Shown piece by piece: positions 34,706 through 44,700 of a DNA stretch of 64,000 bases. The position numbers and the translations under genes are program-made. The stretch spans positions 1 through 64,000 of the forward strand of contig NZ_BMJI01000006.1 in NCBI RefSeq assembly GCF_014643255.1. Direction: 5' to 3'. This DNA is from Tersicoccus solisilvae. Its GTDB lineage: Bacteria; Actinomycetota; Actinomycetes; Actinomycetales; Micrococcaceae. Numbering within the stretch: position 1 is the first letter of the stretch; every line of letters starts with the position of its first letter. A model generated the notes under the pieces. The model had not been told where the DNA came from. It saw only the letters and a list, made by a program, of their open reading frames with translations, and searched no databases.

Positions 34706-34828
34706 CCGTACCTCCGCTGGCCGTGCATGTCCGTCGATCCTCGATTCCTGTCGATCCTACGGGCGCCGCGCCCCGGCCGCCGTTTCCGTGGCTGCGTCCG
34801 CGGTGGGAGAATGGCCGGTAGACGAGAC

Positions 34829-35305
34829 ATGATGACGCAGAATCACACCGAGGGCCGCGGCTCGCACCGCCGCTCCGGAAACCCCGACGTCCACACCATC
34901 ACCGACGCGCAGCAGTCCCACACCGCGGACATGAACGGGCGCATGATCCGGTACGCCACCTCGATGGGCATCCGGTTGGTGTGCATCGTCCTGGCGTTCG
35001 TGTTCGACGGGTGGCTGCGGTGGGTGATGATCGCGGGCGCCGTCATCCTCCCGTGGATCGCCGTGGTGATCGCCAACGCCGGCGGCACCGTCGACGTCAG
35101 CAACGGCAACCCGTCCACCGAGACGACCCCACCGCGTCCGGCCCTGACCCGCGGCCCGACCGCCGACGACGAGGTGCTCGACGGCGAGGTGCTCGACGAC
35201 GACGACGCCACGCCGGACGCGCCGCGCGAGCGGGACGCGCCGCGCGAGCCGGACGGCCGGGTCGAGCCGGACGCGCCGGACGACCGCCGGTCGGGGCCGG
35301 CATGA
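34829..35305 (+). CDS. DUF3099 domain membrane protein
   Basis: A 158-residue protein: hydrophilic N-terminus with ITDAQQSH, then two transmembrane helices (about residues 40-80, containing LVCIVLAFVFDGWLRWVMIAGAV), and an acidic, Pro/Arg-rich C-terminal tail of imperfect repeats (RERDAPREPDGRVEPDAPDD). DUF3099 proteins are widespread in Actinobacteria, function unknown. ATG at 34829 is used; the nearer ATG at 34832 and an upstream in-frame ATG at 34811 are alternatives. Its stop overlaps the next gene by ATGA. Confidence 0.8.
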   Translation: MMTQNHTEGRGSHRRSGNPDVHTITDAQQSHTADMNGRMIRYATSMGIRLVCIVLAFVFDGWLRWVMIAGAVILPWIAVVIANAGGTVDVSNGNPSTETTPPRPALTRGPTADDEVLDGEVLDDDDATPDAPRERDAPREPDGRVEPDAPDDRRSGPA

Positions 35306-35571
35306 CCGACCTGCTCGGCAGCCTCGCCGGCTCCGGCCCCCGCGGACCGGAGGGGCCGGACGCGCCGCAGTGCTCGCGGCGGGGGTGCCGTGCGGCCGCC
35401 GCTTGGCGGCTGCGCTGGAACAACCCGCGGATCCATCCGCCCGAGCGGCGCAAGGAGTGGCTCGCCTGCGCGGAGCACCGGGACTGGCTGCAGACCTACC
35501 TCACCGAACGTGGCCTGTGGCGCGAGACGCTCCCGCTGACGCCGGGAACCGGGGGTGGCGCCGGTGCGTGA
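35302..35571 (+). CDS. Small Cys/His protein, possible zinc knuckle
   Basis: An 89-residue protein with C24, C29, C56 and H59 arranged C-x4-C...C-x2-H, suggesting a single zinc site, and the conserved-looking core AAAAWRLRWNNPRIHPPERR, then KEWLACAEHRDWLQTYL. Homologues in Actinobacteria lie next to DUF3099 and SURF1 genes and have sometimes been called acetone carboxylase without basis. Start and stop overlap both neighbours (ATGA with DUF3099; stop beyond the SURF1 start), implying co-translation. Function unknown. Confidence 0.78.
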   Translation: MTDLLGSLAGSGPRGPEGPDAPQCSRRGCRAAAAWRLRWNNPRIHPPERRKEWLACAEHRDWLQTYLTERGLWRETLPLTPGTGGGAGA

Positions 35572-36427
35572 ATACCGCTTCCTCGGCACCGCACCCTGGT
35601 TGGGCTGGTTCGCCCTGGCCGCCCTGTTCGCCGTCGTGTGCGGGCTGCTCGGCCACTGGCAGCTGGACCGCCGGGCCGAGACCGTCGCCGCGATCGAGAC
35701 CATCGAGGCGAACTACGACCACGAGCCCCTGTCCTTCGACGAGGCCGCCGGCCAGTTCCGGCAGTTCGACACCGCCCGCGAATGGACGCCGGTGCGGATG
35801 ACCGGCCGGTACCTGCCGGAGCAGACCCGGGTCGTGCGCAACCGGCCGCTGAACGGTCAGCCCGGCTTCGAGGTGCTCGTCCCCTTCCGGACCGCGGCCG
35901 GCCCGACCGTCGTCATCGACCGCGGGTGGCTGCCGCTGGGCAGCAACGGCGACCCCGCCGCCGTCCCCGCGCCACCGTCCGGCGCCGTCGATGTCGTCGC
36001 CCGGCTCAAGCACCCCGAGGGCGGCCTGGACCGCGGCGCCCCGCCCGGGCAGCTGGCCTCGATCGACCTGGACACGTACGCCGCGCAGATCGACGCGCCG
36101 ATCGCCACCGGCGCCTACGGGGCGTTGGCGGACGAGAAGCCGGCGCCGGCGACCTCCCCCATCGCGTTCCCCCGGCCCTCCCTCGACGAGGGGCCGCACC
36201 TCTCCTACGCCATGCAGTGGTTCGCGTTCGGCCTGCTCGGCTTCGTGGGGCTCGGCTACGCGGCGCGGCAGCAGGCGTGGGTCAACCGCAACGGGGGCCT
36301 GGACGACGACGAGGACATCCCGGTGCACCTGCGCTCGGGTGCGCTGCGGAAACGGCCGCGGCGCCGGACCCGGCGCACCGCCGAGGACGAGGAGGACGAC
36401 CTCCTGGACGCCGCCGGCTGGCGCTGA
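35564..36427 (+). CDS. SURF1-family cytochrome oxidase assembly protein
   Basis: A 287-residue membrane protein: N-terminal helix (LGWFALAALFAVVCGLLGHWQL), where GxWQLxR is the SURF1 hallmark, a periplasmic beta domain with RPLNGQPGFEVLVPF and VIDRGWLP, and a C-terminal helix (FAFGLLGFVGLGYAA). SURF1 assists haem a insertion into cytochrome c oxidase. GTG at 35564 fits a GGGGGTGG site upstream; GTG at 35555 is an alternative. It fits with ctaA and ctaB elsewhere in the window. The acidic Arg-rich tail after the last helix is long. Confidence 0.93.
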   Translation: MREYRFLGTAPWLGWFALAALFAVVCGLLGHWQLDRRAETVAAIETIEANYDHEPLSFDEAAGQFRQFDTAREWTPVRMTGRYLPEQTRVVRNRPLNGQPGFEVLVPFRTAAGPTVVIDRGWLPLGSNGDPAAVPAPPSGAVDVVARLKHPEGGLDRGAPPGQLASIDLDTYAAQIDAPIATGAYGALADEKPAPATSPIAFPRPSLDEGPHLSYAMQWFAFGLLGFVGLGYAARQQAWVNRNGGLDDDEDIPVHLRSGALRKRPRRRTRRTAEDEEDDLLDAAGWR

Positions 36428-36436
36428 GCGCGCGCT

Positions 36437-37402
36437 CTACTCGCTGGTCAGCGCCGTGTAAATCTGAATTGGCACTGCAGTGAGAGCTTTACTAAGGGCT
36501 GCCTCAATCGCCACAGCACTTGGCGAGCGATTGACGTCAATCAATCGAGTCCAGACTACGGGTTCATACCTGGTCACAATTGACAGCGTGAAAAGCAGAA
36601 CCCACCAAGCGAGTAACGGGTCTGCAGATCCACCGTGAGGACGAAGTGCGGGCATCAGAACCGCGTCCCCCCGAAGTCGACGCACGGAAGCGGCATCGTG
36701 AAATCGAAACACCGCTTCGTCTGTTCGCGTCCCGTCGCCCATCTCGCTGTAGCTACCACCTCCGAATTTCAACAGTTCAGCTCCCTCGAGTTCTGGATAA
36801 AGAAGACGAAGTGCGGCAGCATCTTCGCGCATCTGCTCGGCAGATGCCTGCAGGGTGAAGACTCGTTCGCCATATTCGGCGAACCGGCCGTTATACGGCC
36901 GATCGATCCAAATGGGCTGCGGGTATCCAGGCGGAATAGGATAGTCGAGACAAAGCTCGGGGATCATGTGCCAGATCACCCCGAGCGACACAGGCTCCGA
37001 AATAGGGTCCGACCTGAGGAGTTCGGCGAGAGTTGCAAATGAACTCGCGCCTTTACCATCCGACCGCACATTCGTGCGAAAAAACCCGTCAACCGATATT
37101 GAGTCCGAGTTCAACACCTTTAATCCGTGACCATGCATCGCAACGGATCTACCACTTCGTTCCCGCGCGACAGCAATCGCGCGTCCAGCCTGTGAAAGGC
37201 CGTAGTAAAGGTTAAGGGCCCTAGACTCAAACCCTACCGATGCAGCGGCATCGAATTGCTGTTGAGCTTGCTCTAACGAGTTGGCAAACAGGCGGTGCCT
37301 GTTCCCTTCCAGAGCACGCGGCGGATCAGCTCTCAGAGCTCGGATCCTTCTCCAAGTTTCCTCAGGCGGATCCGACTCGACTTCAAACCATCGTCTTGGC
37401 AC
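36437..37402 (-). CDS. YaaC-like protein, foreign low-GC gene
   Basis: A 321-residue protein related to Bacillus YaaC (PF14175-type): NLYYGLSQAGRAIA near residue 65, LMPALRPHGGSADPLLAWWVLLFTLSIVTRYEPVVW in its C-terminal third. Function of the family is not known. It starts with GTG (an in-frame TAG lies upstream). Base composition is unlike all its surroundings: two counted 60-base lines (36481-36540 and 37081-37140) have 31 and 28 G/C, whereas the SURF1 line 36001-36060 has 50. It sits alone between SURF1 and an ABC-F gene, with no integrase or transposase, so it is probably a transferred single gene. Confidence 0.88.
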   Translation of the reverse strand: MPRRWFEVESDPPEETWRRIRALRADPPRALEGNRHRLFANSLEQAQQQFDAAASVGFESRALNLYYGLSQAGRAIAVARERSGRSVAMHGHGLKVLNSDSISVDGFFRTNVRSDGKGASSFATLAELLRSDPISEPVSLGVIWHMIPELCLDYPIPPGYPQPIWIDRPYNGRFAEYGERVFTLQASAEQMREDAAALRLLYPELEGAELLKFGGGSYSEMGDGTRTDEAVFRFHDAASVRRLRGDAVLMPALRPHGGSADPLLAWWVLLFTLSIVTRYEPVVWTRLIDVNRSPSAVAIEAALSKALTAVPIQIYTALTSE

Positions 37403-37461
37403 TCTCGCATTATGGCTGACGGGCTCACCGCCAAGACACTAGTTAAGCAAGCGAGCTTGCC

Positions 37462-39060
<1,599 letters not shown>

Positions 39061-39170
39061 GGATGAAGTCCTGCCATTTCCCCAACTCGACGACGGCTCG
39101 GCGGTCGTGTCCGACGGATGTGGCACGATGCGTGTGAGAGCCGATCCATTCTAGCCACTGGAGTGCCACC

Positions 39171-39830
39171 ATGCCCGCGACTCGTGACCGACGTCCCATC
39201 CCGGCCACGGGATCCGCGCCGGGAGCCCGCCGCGGGCGGCGCCGCTGGGACGCCACGGACCTGGCGATGATCGGCGTCTTCGCCGCGCTCGTCGCCGCCG
39301 CCTCCCTGGCCCCGGCGATCCCCCTGGTGGCCGGCGTGCCGATCACCCTCCAGGCCCTGGCCATCATGATCACCGGCCTCGTGCTCGGCCCCACCCGGGC
39401 GTTCGCCGCCGTCGGGCTCTACGTCCTGCTCGGCCTGGCCGGCCTGCCCATCCTCGCCGGTTTCCGCGGCGGTCTGGCCGTCCTGGCCGGCCCCTCCGCG
39501 GGTTACCTCGTCGCCTTCCCGTTCGCGGCGGCGCTCGTCGGCGCCCTCGCCGTCCTGGTGTTGCGCCGACGCCGGGCCGGGCACGCCGCGCTCCGGGCGG
39601 CGGCCCTGGTCGGGGCCACCCTCGCGGGCACCGCCCTGATCCACGTGGCCGGCATCGCCGGCCTGATGCTCAACGCCCGCCTCGCGTTCGGTGCGGCCGT
39701 GACCGCGGACCTCGCGTTCCTGCCCGTCGACGTGCTCAAGGACGTCGTCGCCGTCGCCGTCGCGCTCACCGTGCACCGCGCCTTCCCGGCGCTGATCGGT
39801 CGGGGACCGGCGCGCGCGTCCCGGCGGTGA
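39171..39830 (+). CDS. bioY: Biotin ECF transporter substrate-binding protein BioY
   Basis: A 219-residue S-component of the biotin ECF transporter, with about six hydrophobic helices: PAIPLVAGVPITLQALAIMITGLVLG, LYVLLGLAGLPILAGFRGG, GPSAGYLVAFPFAAALVG. The first 30 residues are basic and soluble. BioY binds biotin with high affinity. It is followed by bioM (13-base gap) and bioN (overlap), making a full transporter operon. No BioQ/BirA-type operator was recognised upstream. Divergent from the ABC-F gene. Confidence 0.96.
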   Translation: MPATRDRRPIPATGSAPGARRGRRRWDATDLAMIGVFAALVAAASLAPAIPLVAGVPITLQALAIMITGLVLGPTRAFAAVGLYVLLGLAGLPILAGFRGGLAVLAGPSAGYLVAFPFAAALVGALAVLVLRRRRAGHAALRAAALVGATLAGTALIHVAGIAGLMLNARLAFGAAVTADLAFLPVDVLKDVVAVAVALTVHRAFPALIGRGPARASRR

Positions 39831-39843
39831 CGCACTCCCCGCG

Positions 39844-40560
39844 ATGACCCGCATCGAGTTGGACCGGGCGACCGTCGAGGTGCCCACGGACACCGGCGGA
39901 CGGGTGCTGCTGCACCCGACGACGCTCACCCTGACGGAACGACGGGTGGCCGTGATCGGCCCCAACGGCTCCGGCAAGTCGACCCTGCTGCGCCTGCTGG
40001 ACGCCCTGCTCGAACCGACCGGCGGCACCGTGCGCGTCGACGGACTGGACACCCGGCACCAGCCGGCCGCAATCCGCCGACGGGTCGGTTTCGTGTTCAC
40101 CGACCCGGCCGCCCAGCTGATCATGCCGACCCTGCGCGAGGACGTGCAGCTCTCCCTGCGCCGGACCACACCGCGCCGGCAGCGCGCCGACCGGGCCACC
40201 GAGGTGCTCGACGCGCTCGGTCTCGGCCCGCTCGCCGACCAGAGCGTGTTCGACCTCTCCGCCGGGGAACGGCAGCTCGGCGCCCTCGCCGTCGTGCTCG
40301 CCGTCGACCCCGCCCTGCTCCTGCTGGACGAGCCGTCCACACTCCTCGACCTGCCCAACACCCTGCTGCTGCGGCGCACCCTGGACCGGCTCGACCAGCA
40401 GGTGCTGATCAGCACGCACGACCTCGACCTGGCCGCCGGCTGCGAGCGGGTGCTCGTGCTCGACGGCGGCCGGGTGGTCGTCGACGACGCCGGGCCGGCC
40501 GCCGTTCAGGCCTATCGCCGCCGGACCGCGGAGCGCCTGCTGCCGGGTGGCCGCGGATGA
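39844..40560 (+). CDS. bioM: Biotin ECF transporter ATPase BioM
   Basis: A 238-residue ABC ATPase that energises the biotin transporter. Walker A GPNGSGKS at 39-46, Q-loop in FVFTDPAAQLIMPTL, signature LSAGERQLGALAVVL (Glu instead of the usual Gly-Gly), Walker B LLLLDEPSTLLD and H-loop STHDLDL. It overlaps bioN by ATGA at 40557-40560. Genes in the order Y-M-N with matching sizes make the assignment firm. Confidence 0.95.
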   Translation: MTRIELDRATVEVPTDTGGRVLLHPTTLTLTERRVAVIGPNGSGKSTLLRLLDALLEPTGGTVRVDGLDTRHQPAAIRRRVGFVFTDPAAQLIMPTLREDVQLSLRRTTPRRQRADRATEVLDALGLGPLADQSVFDLSAGERQLGALAVVLAVDPALLLLDEPSTLLDLPNTLLLRRTLDRLDQQVLISTHDLDLAAGCERVLVLDGGRVVVDDAGPAAVQAYRRRTAERLLPGGRG

Positions 40561-41237
40561 GTGGGGGCGCCGCCCGCGAGATCGGCGTCTGGTGGCCGGG
40601 CCACTCCCCCATCCACCGGGCGCCGCTGTCGGTGAAGACGGTCGCCATGGTGGCCGTCTCGGTGGCGGCGGTGCTCGCCCGCGACCCGCTCCCGGCCCTG
40701 CTCCTGCTGCTGGCCGTCGTCGTGGTGGCGGCCATCTCGGCCGTGCCCGCGCGCCGGGTGTTCGCGCCCGTCCGGGCGAGCTGGGTGCTCCTGCTGCTGA
40801 TCGGGCTGTATCAGCTCGCCGTCGACGGCACGGGCTTCGTCCCCCCGGGTGCGGCCGGGACGGCGCGGGCGGTGACCGTGGTCGCGGTGCTGGTCGCCGC
40901 CATGACCGCCGCCCAGCTGCTGACGGCGACCACACCGGCGCTCGCCCTCCTGGACGGGGTGGTGGCGGCCGTGCGTCCGCTGCGTCGCGTCGGCGCGGAC
41001 CCGGACCGGTTCGCGTTGACCGCCCTGCTCGTGCTGCGCTCCATCACCTGGATCGCGGGGGCGTTCGACGAGGCGCGCGACGCGGCCGTCGCCCGCGGAC
41101 TGCCACGATCGCTGCGCGCCCGCACCCTCCCGGTCGTGCTGCGCACCGTCGATCACGCCCAGCGCACGGGCCTGGCCCTGGCCGCCCGCGGCCTGGGCGA
41201 CCCGGAACCCCCCGACCCGTCGCCGGCTCGTCACTAG
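40557..41237 (+). CDS. bioN: Biotin ECF transporter transmembrane protein BioN
   Basis: A 226-residue T-component with five to six hydrophobic segments. It contains the coupling-helix region with Ala-Arg-Gly motifs typical of CbiQ/BioN: DAAVARGLPRSLRARTL and LALAARGLGDPEPP, which contact the ATPase. The start overlaps the bioM stop. It ends the three-gene operon, 24 bases before the convergent long acyl-CoA dehydrogenase gene. Confidence 0.93.
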   Translation: MSGGAAREIGVWWPGHSPIHRAPLSVKTVAMVAVSVAAVLARDPLPALLLLLAVVVVAAISAVPARRVFAPVRASWVLLLLIGLYQLAVDGTGFVPPGAAGTARAVTVVAVLVAAMTAAQLLTATTPALALLDGVVAAVRPLRRVGADPDRFALTALLVLRSITWIAGAFDEARDAAVARGLPRSLRARTLPVVLRTVDHAQRTGLALAARGLGDPEPPDPSPARH

Positions 41238-41260
41238 GTGCACGCCGGAGGCCGGCACCG

Positions 41261-43258
41261 TCAGTCCACGTGGCGCAGCAGGTTCTCCGTGGCGGGCGGC
41301 CCGGCGGCGTCGGCGATCCACGGGCCGGTGTCCTCCGAGGCGTCGATGATGCCCTCCTCCAGCCAGGTGACGTCGCCGGCGAGCACGCGCGCGGCCAGCC
41401 GCGCGTCGCCGTCGTCGGTGTTGCGCCACAGTTCGTCGAAGAGGTGCTCGACCCGTACGCGGGACTGGTCGCAGAACGCGTTCGCGAGCCGTACGGCCCC
41501 CGGCCCGCGGCCGGCCTCGGCCGGCTCCGGCTCGTGCTCGAGCTGGCGCGCCCGGACGCACGCGGCGGACATCACGAACAGCTCGGCGCCGATGTCGACG
41601 ATCCGGCCGAGGAACACCTGCTTCTTCTCCAGCCCCGCCTGCCAGCGCCCCATCGCGTAGAACGTCTGCCGGGCGAGGCGGCGGGCGCTGCGCTCCACGT
41701 ACCGCAGATGGTGGGCGAGGGGGCCGAACTCTCGGAAGCCGGTCGGCAGGGTGCCCGCACCGACGACGAGATGCGGCAGCCACGACGCGTAGAACCCGCC
41801 GGCGCCGGCGGCGGCCCGCGCCTTCGCCGCCAGGTCGGCCTCGGCGTCGGCGAGCGCACCGGCGGCGGTGAGGTGCGCGTCGACGGCCTCCCGCGCGATC
41901 AGCAGGTGCATGATCTCGGTCGAGCCCTCGAAGATCCGGTTGATGCGGGTGTCCCGCAGCAGCTGTTCCGCCGGGACGGCGCGTTCCCCGCGCGCCGCGA
42001 GGGAGGCGGCGGTCTCGTAGCCCCGGCCGCCGCGGATCTGCACCAGCTCGTCCGCGATCCGCCACCCCATCTCGCTGCACCACAGTTTGGCCAGCGCCGC
42101 CTCGATCCGGATGTCCCGGCTCCCGGCGTCGGCGAGCCGCGCGGACAGCTCGCAGGCGGCCTCCATCCCGAACGTGGTGGCGGCGATGAAGGCCACCTTG
42201 GCGGCCACCGCCTGGTGCTCCCCCACCGGCCGGCCCCACTGCACCCGCGCAGCGCTCCATTCCCGGGCGATCTTCAGCGACCACTTGGCGCCGGCGGTGC
42301 AGATGGCCGGGATGGACAGCCGGCCGGTGTTCAGTGTGGTCAGCGCGATCCGCAGTCCCTGGCCCTCCGACCCGAGGCGGTCCGACGCGCTCACCCGGAC
42401 CCCGTCGAAGCGGGTCACCCCGTTCTCGATGCCGCGCAGCCCCAGGAAGGCGTTGCGGTGCTCCACCGTGATGCCCGGCGCGCTGGTCTCGACGACGAAG
42501 GCGCTGATGCCCCCGGGCCGCGGGTCGCCGGCCGCGTCGGTGTGGGCCGGGACCACGGCCATGACGATGACGAGCTCGGCGATCACCCCGTTGGTGGTCC
42601 AGAGCTTGACGCCGTCGATCAGGTAGTCGCCGTCGCCCGTGGGGGTGGCCGTGGTGGCCAGGCGGGCCGGGTCGGAGCCGACGTCCGGCTCCGTGAGCAG
42701 GAACGCCGAGATGGCGCCCCGCGCGCAGCGCGGCAGGAACCGCTGCTTCTGCTCCTCGGTGCCGAACACCTTGACCGGCTCCGGCACGCCGATCGACTGG
42801 TGGGCCGAGAGCAGGGCGCCGAGGCTGGGGTGCACCGAGCCGACCAGCGTCAGGGCACGGGTGTAGACGGCCAGGCTGAGACCGAGCCCGCCGTACTCCC
42901 GCGGGATCTTCATGCCGAAGGCGCCGAGCGCGGCCAGCCGGCGGATGTCCTCGTCGGGGATCCGCGCCTCCCGCTCGATCCGCTGCCCGTCCAGCCGTTC
43001 GCACAGCGTGCGCAACCGGGCGAGGAACCGCGCCCCGTCGGATGCCCCGTCGGCGTCGCCCTCGGCGGGGAACGGGTGGATCAGGCCGAGGTCGAGCCGG
43101 CCGAGGTACAGGCCGCGGGCGAAGCTGGGCCGGTCCCACCGCGTCTCGCGCGCGGCCTCCGCCGTCTGGCGCGCCCGCTTCTCGGTGACCGGTGTCGCCG
43201 GTCCGGCGGCGTCGGGGGCCGCCCCGTCCCCGGGTGATCGGTGGGTCTGCACGCCCAT
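41261..43258 (-). CDS. Long acyl-CoA dehydrogenase family protein (FadE type)
   Basis: A 665-residue flavoprotein. ATG at 43258 follows GAAAGGGGCACGCC, a good ribosome-binding site. Domain order: N-terminal extension of about 90 residues, ACAD N domain, beta domain with FLLTEPDVGSDPARLATTA and DGVKLWTTNG, helical domain ending IFEGSTEIMHLLIARE (E444, catalytic context), then an extra C-terminal helical domain (about 180 residues), as in VLCAD/FadE-like long forms. It oxidises fatty acyl-CoA, chain length unknown, electrons to ETF. Convergent with bioN, divergent from the metallopeptidase gene. Confidence 0.9.
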   Translation of the reverse strand: MGVQTHRSPGDGAAPDAAGPATPVTEKRARQTAEAARETRWDRPSFARGLYLGRLDLGLIHPFPAEGDADGASDGARFLARLRTLCERLDGQRIEREARIPDEDIRRLAALGAFGMKIPREYGGLGLSLAVYTRALTLVGSVHPSLGALLSAHQSIGVPEPVKVFGTEEQKQRFLPRCARGAISAFLLTEPDVGSDPARLATTATPTGDGDYLIDGVKLWTTNGVIAELVIVMAVVPAHTDAAGDPRPGGISAFVVETSAPGITVEHRNAFLGLRGIENGVTRFDGVRVSASDRLGSEGQGLRIALTTLNTGRLSIPAICTAGAKWSLKIAREWSAARVQWGRPVGEHQAVAAKVAFIAATTFGMEAACELSARLADAGSRDIRIEAALAKLWCSEMGWRIADELVQIRGGRGYETAASLAARGERAVPAEQLLRDTRINRIFEGSTEIMHLLIAREAVDAHLTAAGALADAEADLAAKARAAAGAGGFYASWLPHLVVGAGTLPTGFREFGPLAHHLRYVERSARRLARQTFYAMGRWQAGLEKKQVFLGRIVDIGAELFVMSAACVRARQLEHEPEPAEAGRGPGAVRLANAFCDQSRVRVEHLFDELWRNTDDGDARLAARVLAGDVTWLEEGIIDASEDTGPWIADAAGPPATENLLRHVD

Positions 43259-43345
43259 GGCGTGCCCCTTTCCCTCGGCCGTCCGGATCGCCCGGCGTGG
43301 GCTCATGCTACGCAGCCGGCGATGACCGCGCACTAGGGTGTGTCC

Positions 43346-44245
43346 ATGAGCTTCGACGCGGGGTCCCAGCTGGACCCGTCACAGGTCAGCGACTCCCGTG
43401 GCGGGGGCGGCGGGATCGGCCGGGGCGGCCTGGTCGCCGGCGGCGGCATCGGCGGTCTGATCATCACCCTGATCGCCGTCATGCTGGGTCTGAACCCCGG
43501 CGACATCGAGGGCGCGAACAACGCACCCGTGCAGGAGCAGCCGAGCGCCGTCAGTTCGTCGCTCTCGTCCTGCCAGACCGGCCAGCAGGCGAATCAGCGC
43601 AGTGACTGCCGGGTGGTGGCGACCGTGAACAGCCTCAACCAGTTCTGGGCGGCCTACCTGCCCCGGTACGACGTCGACTACACGCGGCCCCGCGCCCAGC
43701 TGTTCACGAGCCGGGTCAGCACCGGCTGCGGCACGGCGTCGAGCTCCACCGGCCCGTTCTACTGCCCCAACGACAAGACGGCCTACTTCGACCTGAGCTT
43801 CTTCTCCCTGCTCCAGCAGCAGTTCGACACGGCCGGCGGACCGCTGGCCGAGGAGTACGTCGTCGCCCACGAGTTCGGGCACCACGTGCAGGATCTGCTC
43901 GGCACCCTCGGCTACGCGCAGCGGGACCCGCAGGGGCCGGAGTCGGGGGCCGTGCGGGTGGAGCTGCAGGCCGACTGCTACGCCGGGCTCTGGGCGCGGC
44001 ACGCCTCCAGCGACCAGAACAGCGGACCCGTCTCGCTGGACCCGATCACCGACACCCAGCTCGCGGAGGCGCTGGACGCGGCCGGGAAGATCGGCGACGA
44101 CCGGATCCAGGAGCGCGCCCAGGGTTACACGCAGCCCGAGTCCTACACGCACGGCACCGGGGAGCAACGGCAGCGCTGGTTCATGACCGGCTACCGGACG
44201 GGCGACATCACCCGCTGCGACACGCTGCGCGCTTCGCAGCTGTAA
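43346..44245 (+). CDS. Neutral zinc metallopeptidase, YpfJ family
   Basis: A 299-residue membrane-anchored peptidase: about 25 Gly-rich cytosolic residues, one transmembrane helix (GGLIITLIAVMLGL), and an extracellular domain with C-containing loops and the zinc motif HEFGH at 175-179 (AHEFGHHVQDLLGT). Downstream SGAVRVELQADCYAGLWA carries the third zinc ligand Glu. Family role and substrate unknown. ATG at 43346 used; GTG at 43340 would add two residues. A terminator-like region and a long inverted-repeat element follow. Confidence 0.93.
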   Translation: MSFDAGSQLDPSQVSDSRGGGGGIGRGGLVAGGGIGGLIITLIAVMLGLNPGDIEGANNAPVQEQPSAVSSSLSSCQTGQQANQRSDCRVVATVNSLNQFWAAYLPRYDVDYTRPRAQLFTSRVSTGCGTASSSTGPFYCPNDKTAYFDLSFFSLLQQQFDTAGGPLAEEYVVAHEFGHHVQDLLGTLGYAQRDPQGPESGAVRVELQADCYAGLWARHASSDQNSGPVSLDPITDTQLAEALDAAGKIGDDRIQERAQGYTQPESYTHGTGEQRQRWFMTGYRTGDITRCDTLRASQL

Positions 44246-44269
44246 CACGCACTCTCCCGGGAAAACACC

Positions 44270-44340
44270 GCCAGCTCGTCAATAGATGCTCACCGAGGGC
44301 CCGATTCGAGCCCCGATGGTGCATCTATTGACGAGCTGGC
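44270..44340. repeat. Inverted-repeat element, 20-bp perfect arms with paired interior
   Basis: Left arm GCCAGCTCGTCAATAGATGC (44270-44289) is the exact reverse complement of 44321-44340. Inside, ACC/GGT and GGGC/GCCC further pair with small bulges, so the 71-base unit can fold into one long hairpin. The A/T content of the arms (10 of 20) is unusual for this genome. It sits between the convergent metallopeptidase and sufT genes; there is no T-run. It could be a bidirectional terminator or a REP/MITE-like element. Confidence 0.75.
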
Positions 44341-44359
44341 ATCAGGGGGGTGCGGTGAC

Positions 44360-44695
44360 TCAGATGTTGAAGCCGAGCGCCCGCATCTGGTCCCGGCCGT
44401 CCTCGGTGATCCGCTCCGGACCCCACGGCGGCATCCAGACCCAGTTCAGCCGCCACTCGTCCACGATCGTGTCCAGCGCCGAGCCGACCTGCTCCTCGAG
44501 CACGTCGGTCAGCGGGCACGCCGCGGTGGTCAGCGTCATGTCGATGAGCAGGGCGCCGTCGTCGGCGTACGTCAGGCCGTACAGCAGGCCCAGGTCGACG
44601 ACGTTGACGCCGAGCTCCGGGTCGATGACGTCCTTGAGCGCCTCCTCGATGTCCTCGAGGCCGGTGCGGCCCGCGGGGGCGGTCGTGTCACTCAT
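44360..44695 (-). CDS. sufT: Metal-sulfur cluster assembly factor SufT (DUF59/MIP18 family)
   Basis: A 111-residue protein of the MIP18/DUF59 family: DVIDPELGVNVVDLGLLYGL, then TTAACPLTD, whose Cys is the reactive conserved residue of the family. SufT supports maturation of Fe-S proteins. ATG at 44695 has GGGGAA nine bases upstream; GTG at 44704, which overlaps the sufC stop, is an alternative. It is the last gene of the SUF operon, followed by the inverted-repeat element. Confidence 0.93.
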   Translation of the reverse strand: MSDTTAPAGRTGLEDIEEALKDVIDPELGVNVVDLGLLYGLTYADDGALLIDMTLTTAACPLTDVLEEQVGSALDTIVDEWRLNWVWMPPWGPERITEDGRDQMRALGFNI

Positions 44696-44700
44696 GGCAC

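Noticed and set aside
37441-37461. Small palindrome GCAAGC-GA-GCTTGC beside the YaaC-like gene considered as an attachment site
   Set aside because: No matching copy at the other end of the low-GC segment was found, so it cannot be called an att site.
39061-39170. Possible biotin-regulator operator or riboswitch upstream of bioY
   Set aside because: No BirA/BioQ-like palindrome or structured leader could be recognised in the 110-base gap.
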